Assembly (NCBI RefSeq): GCF_000224145.3
Contig: NC_020178.2
Span: forward strand, 258,638 to 322,637
DNA length: 64,000 nucleotides
Reading direction: 5' to 3'
Source: Ciona intestinalis
Lineage: Eukaryota > Chordata > Ascidiacea > Phlebobranchia > Cionidae
Below are positions 47,601-56,600 of this stretch, piece after piece. Under the pieces are notes generated by a model that was not told the DNA's origin, made no database searches, and worked only from the letters and a program-made list of their open reading frames with translations. The position numbers were made by a program, and so were the translations under genes. The first letter of the stretch is position 1; every line of letters begins with the position of its first letter.

Positions 47601-50600
47601 TAGTTACTCTTTGTGCATCACTAAAATATACATCATTTTTAGCAGTATTTTCTATTCTATGTGAATAAGAGAAAGACAATGCCATTTATGTGAATTATAA
47701 ATGTTTGATATTATACAGTTTGTTGGAATTATTATAGTACGCCTGTAACTAAGAGGTAATGGGTTCAAGGCTCATCGCTGCTACCATTGTGGGTGTATGT
47801 GTCCTTGGGCAAGACACTTAACAGCAATTGTTCCAACCCAGTGGTCACTAATGGGTTGTCCAAATTATCAGCCATACATAAAAAAATCCAAAAAATTCAA
47901 CTTTTTAGCCACGCAAAGTTACATTCATTCATTCAGTAGCACCAGATCGTGAATGTGTTTTTTGAAATTTTATCAAAAACCGTTTTAACTTTTATTTAAA
48001 AATAGTCATGCCAACGCTACAGCTCTTACTTTGGGCTAAGAACAGATACACAAGGTATTGTTGTGACGTTGAATTTTTCACCAAGACTTTTTCCATCTAT
48101 AGTGCTAACCAGTTCATCGAATGGAATCTATGATATATTTTAATTAGGAGTTAGTTTATGTAAGTGTTTTCATATACTAGCGCATGTGTACTCATACATC
48201 TCATGCTCACTGTCAAGTTATAACATGGGTATCATCTTATACACCAGACACACATGGTGTATTCATACACCTCATGCTCACTGTTGAGTTATAACATGTG
48301 TGTCTGATGTATAAGAAGATACCCATGTTATAACTCAATAGTGAGCATGAGGTATATTCATACACCTCATGCTCACTGTTAAGTTATAACACACTTGCTA
48401 GAAGATCTTTCAAACATACAATATATACTGTATATATAATATACATGGAGCTAAGGACATATACATATAACATAAGTGTCTTTTTATATAGTCCGGCGCC
48501 GTGGCGTAGTGGTTAGCGCACCTGCCTGTAACCATTAGNNNNNNNNNNNNNNNNNNNNNNNNNNNNNNNNNNNNNNNNNNNNNNNNNNGTTTTTTGGATT
48601 TTATCAAAAAACGTTTTACTTTTATTTAATGAAAATAGTCACGCCAACGCTACAGCTCTTACTTTGGGCTAAGAACAGATACACAAGGTATTGTTGTGAC
48701 GTTGAATTTTTCACCAAGACTTTTTCCATCTATAGTGCTAACCAGTTCATCGAATGGAATCTATGATATATTTTAATTAGGAGTTAGTTTATGTAAGTGT
48801 TTTCATATACTAGCGCATGTGTACTCATACATCTCATGCTCACTGTCAAGTTATAACATGGGTATCATCTTATACACCAGACACACATGGTGTATTCATA
48901 CACCTCATGCTCACTGTTGAGTTATAACATGGGTGTCTTCTTATACATCAGACACACATGGTGTATTCATACACCTCATGCTCACTGTTAAGTTATAACA
49001 CACTTGCTAGAAGATCTTTCAAACATACAATATATACTGTATATACAATATACATGGAGCTAAGGACATATACATCCAACATAAGTGTCTTCCTATACAC
49101 CATACACTTAGTGCACTATAATTACATGTACATCTTACCTTAAATAAATATGATTCTGTTACGACACATAGGGCTGCAGCATCTTCTAGTTTTGATAGAA
49201 CAGAGCTCACAGGTTGTATAAGAATTGAATATAACTCTTGTAGTGTGTCCAGTTCAGATGTGGTTTTTGTTACAGTTTCTGTAAAATGTAAAGACATATT
49301 TTAATGTTTTGATTTATGTTTGAATGAATGCAACTTATTTATCCTCACGTAGCAGGGCAATGATAGTCATTATAATATGGGTGTTTTGTTTCATACACCT
49401 CATGTCCGCTTACGAGTTACCAGTATGTTACTTTGTGGCTAACCATTTTGTATTACTTTTAATTTTACTTGTTTTGCTACTGCATGTACTTAAAAACAGT
49501 TGTAGGGTTATTAGGTTATATTATGTTACTATAATCATTATAAAAGACCAAGTTACCAGATTTTTCATTTATTTTCCCTTCTTTTAGTATGTAATCGGAA
49601 ACCACATTTTCTGAGAATTTGACTTGTTTTTTCTCTGTTCGGACCATTTCATCTGGCATGTCACCAGCTCCTTGCTGTTTCTTGCTTTTGTCAAGTTTTG
49701 GAAGTAAAATGTTTAATTTGCCTGTTTTTTCGGAAGCATTTGTCGGCATGGACCTGTATTGGTTGTAAGTGTTACTTATGCCCATTGTCGAGTTGTAGAA
49801 TTCTTGTATTGGGGTTTAGATATGCACCTCATGCTCACTGTCGAGTTATAACATGGGTGTCTTCTTATACACCAGACACATAGTGTATTCATACACCTCA
49901 TGCTTACTGTCAAGTTATAACAGGGTGTCTTCTTATACACCAGACACACATGGTGTATTCATACACCTCATGCTCACTGTTGAGTTATAACATGGGTGTC
50001 TTCTTATACACCAGACACATATAGTGTATTCATACACCTCATGCTCACTGTCAAGTTATAACATGGGTGTCTTCTTATACACCAGACACATATAGTGTAT
50101 CCATACACCTTATTACACACATAAATCAAAATACTAACATTGCTAAACCAGATAAATCCAGTTCAAACCTGTTCTCTGTGTTGTATATTGTGCATTCATT
50201 CACAGACAAACTGCCCTTTTCCCTTTTCTGTAAATTTTGGACCAAATCTTTTAAACGTAACATAACTTTTTGTGGGTTGACCACTTGGTCAGACAGCAAG
50301 TAACTCATACAGACATGAGTGTCTTTGCATACTTGTAACAGAAAACCTGATAAAAAAACAGAAAAGCTTGAAGTTGAATAAATTTATAGTTGTTATAACA
50401 CAGGTGTTCTATTTCATACACCTCCTGCTTTTAAGTTTAAATGAATGAATGTGACTTATTTATCCTCACGTGGTTGGCAACAACAGTCGCTGTAACAAGG
50501 GTGTTCTGTTTCATACACCTATAGCCTGTTTACGAGTTACCATGTATGTAACTTTGTGGGTAATTAGTTTTAAAATAACAGTTAGCTAGAAATTGTATAA

Positions 50601-53600
50601 ACTTATGGTCATTTAACTCTCGTTTTGTTTTTGAAAGTTAGGTTTTAGAATTTTCATTCTAAATTTTTCGCTTCATATTTTATAATGGTTGACTTTATAT
50701 GAATTTGTATTAGGACAGTTCTATTCTATATGGGTAAGGTCTTATCAGGACCTAAAAATTATGCTAGAGTTAGCCACTTTCCCAATTATATGAATATATA
50801 CATATGTATTTAACCTATATACATTACTATAGAATATAGTGTAAATACCTGTATCCAGGAGTGTGTAGTTAAGTATTGTAACGCCTGCTGCTGGGGAAAG
50901 TATTTCATTTGCTTCCAATATTTTAACTTGAATTTCTTCAGTTGGTTCAGTTATATTAAGATCTGTAAAACATTACCTCATGCTCATTGTCGAGTTATAA
51001 TATAAATGTATTTTTGTACACCAGACACACATGGTGTATTCATACACCTCATGCTCACTGTCAAGTTATAACATGGATGTCTTCTAATACACCAGGCACA
51101 CATGGTGTATTCATACACCTCATGCTCACTGTTGAGTTATAACATGGGTGTCTTCTTATACACCAGGCACACATGGTGTATTCATACACCTCATGCTCAC
51201 TGTTGAGTTATAACATGGGTGTCTTACACCTATGGGTGTCTTACACCCATGCTCACTGTTGAGTTATAACATGGGTGTTCATACACCTCATGCTCACTGT
51301 CAAGTTATAACATGGGTGGCTTCTTATACACCAGACACACATAGTGTATTCATACACTTCATGCTCACTGTTAAGTTACAACAATGTTTACCTTTCATGT
51401 TCAATTTGGGTAATGTTGGCAGTTCATTTCTTGCTTGGCAATATTCCTGGCACTTATGGCATTCTGATACAGCCAAAGATAGTTTGGTTTCACCAAGTCT
51501 CTGTAATACAACCTAAAATACAACATAAACTGTAAGAGTTACTGGATTCAAATCTAGGCCTGGGTTAGAGAACCAATGATTCTTAGTTTAAATACAGGCT
51601 AGAATTGGGAACCATGGATTCTGAGTTCAAATACAGGTTGGAGTTTGAGAACCAGGGATCCTGGGTTCAAATAAAGGCTAGGGTTGGAGAAACAGGGGTT
51701 CTTAGTTTAAATACAGGCTATAGTTGGAGAACTAGGGATCCTAGGTTCAAATACAGGCCAGGGCTGGAGAACCAGAGATCCTGGATTTGAATAAAGACTA
51801 CGGTTGAAGAAACAGGAATTCTAGGTTCGAATACAGCCAAGGGTGTAAAAAAAATAGTAAATTGAGACAAGAAAAGTTCTAAAATACCTGGAGGGCCTTA
51901 AAGCAGTTGTCTAGCATTATAACATCTTCAAATGCTAAAGTTTTAATGCCATCACTTTGTAAATTTGATTTGGTTGTTAGAGCTTCTGTAATATGTGTGT
52001 ATAATACGCTGACTGCGTACAATAACTCCTGAAATGTATGTTTGGTATAAATGAATGAAACTTTTTGGTATAAATGAAGTTTATCATCGCGTGGCGGGGT
52101 AATGATAATCGTTATAACACGGGCGTTCTGTTTTACACGTCTTGTGCTTGCTTAAGAGTTACCACATATGTAACTTTGTGGGTATTGTTTTGTACATTTT
52201 TTTGGGACAAATAGGTTTGAGCAATTGCTGTTAGGTGTCTTCCAAAGGACACATACGCCCACAATGGTAGCAGTTATGTTATATATCTGTTTGTCAAGCT
52301 AGTCCATTAGTATTTGAGAACATATTTTCCTAACAAAACTTTACAATGAATACTGTACAGTAATAATAATAACGAAACATTTAAATAAATACTGTGTCAA
52401 AAAACTTACTTTTTCTGAGGTAGAATGCTGGCTAAGAATTGCAACTTTTAGCTCCAGTTTTTTGACCATTTGGTTTGCTCCTAATTTCTTTGCTAATGAT
52501 AATGCACATTCACATTGGTATAAAGCGTGACCGAAACGTTGTTCCTTTTCAAAAACTGCAACATCCTATGAATGAATGAATGTAACTTACTTTATTCTCG
52601 CGTAGCCGGAAAACGACAGTATAATAATTTGGACAACCCATTAGTGACCACTGGGTTGGAGCAATTGCGGTTGATTGTCTTGCCCAAGGACACATACGCC
52701 CACAATGGTAGCAGCGTCGAGCCTCGAACCCATTTTCTCTGGGTTACAAGCAGGCGCGCTAACCACTATGCCACGTAATAATGATAGTCGTTATAACACG
52801 GGTGTTCTGTTTCATACACCTCATGCCCGCTTATGAGTTACCATGTATGTTACTTTGTCGGTGATTATTTTTTGGGATTTTTTTATGTATGGCTGACAAT
52901 TTAGACAACCCATTAGCGGCCACTGGGTTTAAAAAATTGTCTTGCCTAAGAACACATATACCTGCAATAGTAGTAGCGTCAAGCCTTAAACCTGTACCCT
53001 CTGGGCTAGAGGCAGGTGCGCTAACCACTACTCCATGACAAATACAGCATCAAATAAATTTAAATACCTTCAGCATGCACTGTACTTCTAGATCCAAATT
53101 CTCGTGTCTCAAATTTTGACAGAGTTTTAATGCCTGTTTAAACAGTGAGCATGCTTCTGGCAAGTTTGTGTTCAATTCAGTTTCACCTAACAGCAGTAAA
53201 GCCTCAATTTGCCAAGTTTCAGTTAGGTTTCTGTAATGGTATTGGTAATTATTGGTTTAGAAGTTTAAAGCCGCATTTCTTGGGTGTCTTCTTATACACC
53301 AGACACACATGGTGTATTCATACACCTCATGCTTACTGTCGAGTAATAGCATAATTTCTTTACCTTGATATTTGTAAAATTGTCTGGAAACACTGTTGGG
53401 CATCACTGTGTTTATTGAGTTTCAGCAAAACTTGTCCAACAAATTTAAGTGCTTGAGCCTTTTGTTCTGTAACAAATGAATTAAGCCATTACCTATAACT
53501 AGAGTAACTAATGATCTGAATTTAACATATATATGTCTGATTTGGTTATAATACATTTTTAACTTTTGAATGTAATTAATTTATCCTCACGTTGCAGGGC

Positions 53601-56600
53601 AACAACAGTCGTTATATTACAGGTGTTCTGTTTCAAAAACTTCATGCTCGCTTATGAGTTACCACATATGTAACTTTGCGGGTGACTTCTTGTAGTGTAT
53701 AGGTGACAATTTAGACAACTTAAAAGTGACCAATGGGTTAGAGCAATTGCCTTGCCCAAAGACATAAATGCCCACAATGGTAGAAGCCTCAAGGCTTAAC
53801 CCAAAAAGCTGAAGGCACACCAACATAATCACTCACAAAGTTACATAGGTGGTTACATAGTAACTCCTAAGCAGACATAAGGTGTATGAAACAACACCCG
53901 TGTTATAACGCCTGATGTCAATTCAAAGTCAGGCATGTTAACAACTAATTCCAAAAAAGATTAATATTTGTAAAGTTTAAAACTCAAATACTAGTTGTAC
54001 CTTCTGTATTTCCATTCTGTTCAGTGATTTCTGTCAGCCATGCTCTATAACATAGTAAAGCCTGCTCAAAATTCCCAACTTTTTCTTCCAAGTGGCCAAG
54101 AACAGAATTTGCCTGGAAAAAATACAAAAAAAATGTACTAACACTAAGTACAAATATTTTAAGGTTTAATAGTGTATAGTAGGCTGGGGTTAGAGGGTTT
54201 AATAGTCTATGTTTTCATTCTTTTTCTCGTCCCATTTGATAATCCGCAAACAATATTTACAGAATTATATAACCGAATCCTTACGACTCCAAAGAGCATT
54301 GTTAATTGTTAAAAACAGGATCAGAAAATATGGGATTTAAGTGCTAACGGTATCCATCTTACCTAAGAGTACTATACATATGTATCAGTCTATACTCCAT
54401 GCCAATAGTTAACTGCCTCCTATGTATAACTGTCCCCAAATAAGGTATATTTATTTTTTCATATTAATATATACATATGAGCAGTCCTAAATCTTGAATC
54501 ATTTAACAAGGACCTCATCCATGTAGAATACAATGTACTGAGACCATTGACATATATAATACCTAATTTACAAAATTACCTTAAAAAACTTAATATTGTT
54601 TTCATTTTTTGTAATTTCTGTTTCAAGATTTTTAAGCTGGTTTGCTTCTTCAATTGCTTTGTCCAGTAATCCAATATTCTCATATGCAACACATAGGTCA
54701 AAATGCACACTGTGTTCTATTTCTACAGGCCAGTGGACCCTACAAAATACAAACTGTTTTAGCGATATTTTTTCAAGGCTCAATTGGTATGAAAAAATCG
54801 TAGTGTATTTCTGACGTTTCCTCTGCATGTTATATTAAAACTGTTGCAACAGTTCATCTGGTATGAAAAAACGTACTGTATTTTTGATGTTTCACCTGCT
54901 ATTCGGCAAGACTTTATCAGGAAATGTGTAAAAACGTCTGAAATATATTATGTTTTTTCATACCAGATAAGCCTTTGAAAGATTGTTTAACATTATACCT
55001 GGTAGCAGAAAAAAAACAGAATCGTACACAGATTACAGCAACTTATTTTTAGCCACCAAACCTGGGGTGGCGGGGTAGGCAGGACAACCCTGGAATTTTC
55101 TACACTGCATTATTCAGTAAACATCACAACCAATAAGTTAGAATTGTTTCATAAGATTGTGTGTCTAACTATCCCTGCCTCCCCTGTATTTTAAAAAGTT
55201 GGCGCTTATGAATTTATAAATAGATATAAAAGAACAGTTTAAAATAATTTAATTCAAGAATGTAATGCAGTTATGTACACGCAACAGCAAAACAAATAAA
55301 ATCAAAAACTCAAGTAGTTTTTTTTAAATTCTAAAATTTATATTTTACCGTAAAGACTCCAAATTCCCATTTAGAGCATTAAACACATCTTTTTTAATAG
55401 CAAGCAGTATTAGAATTGATATTGTTGCTTCTTCATATAACTTTAATTCCATTAGAGATTTGCTTAAACAAAGCAGAATCTAATTAGAAAAAAATATTTG
55501 TTAATTTGTGAAGATTTGGTTCTAAATTTAAAGTGTGCTCGTACACCTCATGCTCACTGTTGAGTTATAACATGAGTGTCTTCTTATACACCAGACACAC
55601 ATGGTGTATTCATACACCTTATGCTTACTGTTGAGTTATAACATGGGTGTTTTCTTATACACCAGACACACATGATGTATTCATACACCTTATGCTCGCT
55701 GTCAAGTTATAACATAGGTGTCTTCTTATACACCAGACACACATGGTGTTTTCATGTGTTTCATGCCTACTGTAATGGTATAACAGCCATTTACCTCTTT
55801 TTGATTAGCAACATCATTATAGTGAATGGAAATTGCCAAAGAGTGTTGGTAATGTTGAATGCTCTCTTTTACCTAAACAGTATATAAACAATATATAATT
55901 TACATAAGCGTTACAACATGGGTGTCTTCTTATACACCAAACTTCATACACCTCATGCTCACTGTTGAGTTATAACATAGGTGTCTTCTTATACACCAGA
56001 CACACGTTGTGTATTCATACACCTCATGCTCAATGTTGAGTTATAATACATTACCATATATTTAACATACATTAAGTTCAACAATCCTAGTTCACCTGTC
56101 CATTAGAACTATATATCTGAGCCAATTCAAACTTGATTTTCATGATCATTATTTCATCAGAATCAGGACTGGACCTAATATAGAAAAAAATTAAAAAAAA
56201 CTTAATGGCAAAAACAAAAAACATATCTTAAATTTAGTGTAATTGCAGAATATAATTGCATTGTATTTGGTTTCTTTCACTGTGCATTTTTTCTTGGATT
56301 TATGATAAATGTCACTTATTTATCTTATAACACATTCGTTCCATTATATGGCTGGGAGTGGGAACTGACAGTCATTATAACACAAGTGTTCTGTTTTATA
56401 TTCCTTGTGCCCACTTACAAGTTAACATATATTTCATATGACTTGTGTGACCTCTGGACAAAATCTTGTGGGCTGTGCTGTAGGACCTCACCCACATGGA
56501 ATCGAATATGAATCTATTTTTGTGCTTGTATATTTCATTCATAAATGTCGCTAGATTATTACATATTTGCAAAACAATCGCATGCTTAATTGTTTACATT

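Noticed and set aside
48494..48538. tRNA gene
   Set aside because: A and B box-like words are present here and at 2399 and 29952, but no clover-leaf can be completed and each is followed by the common SINE body.
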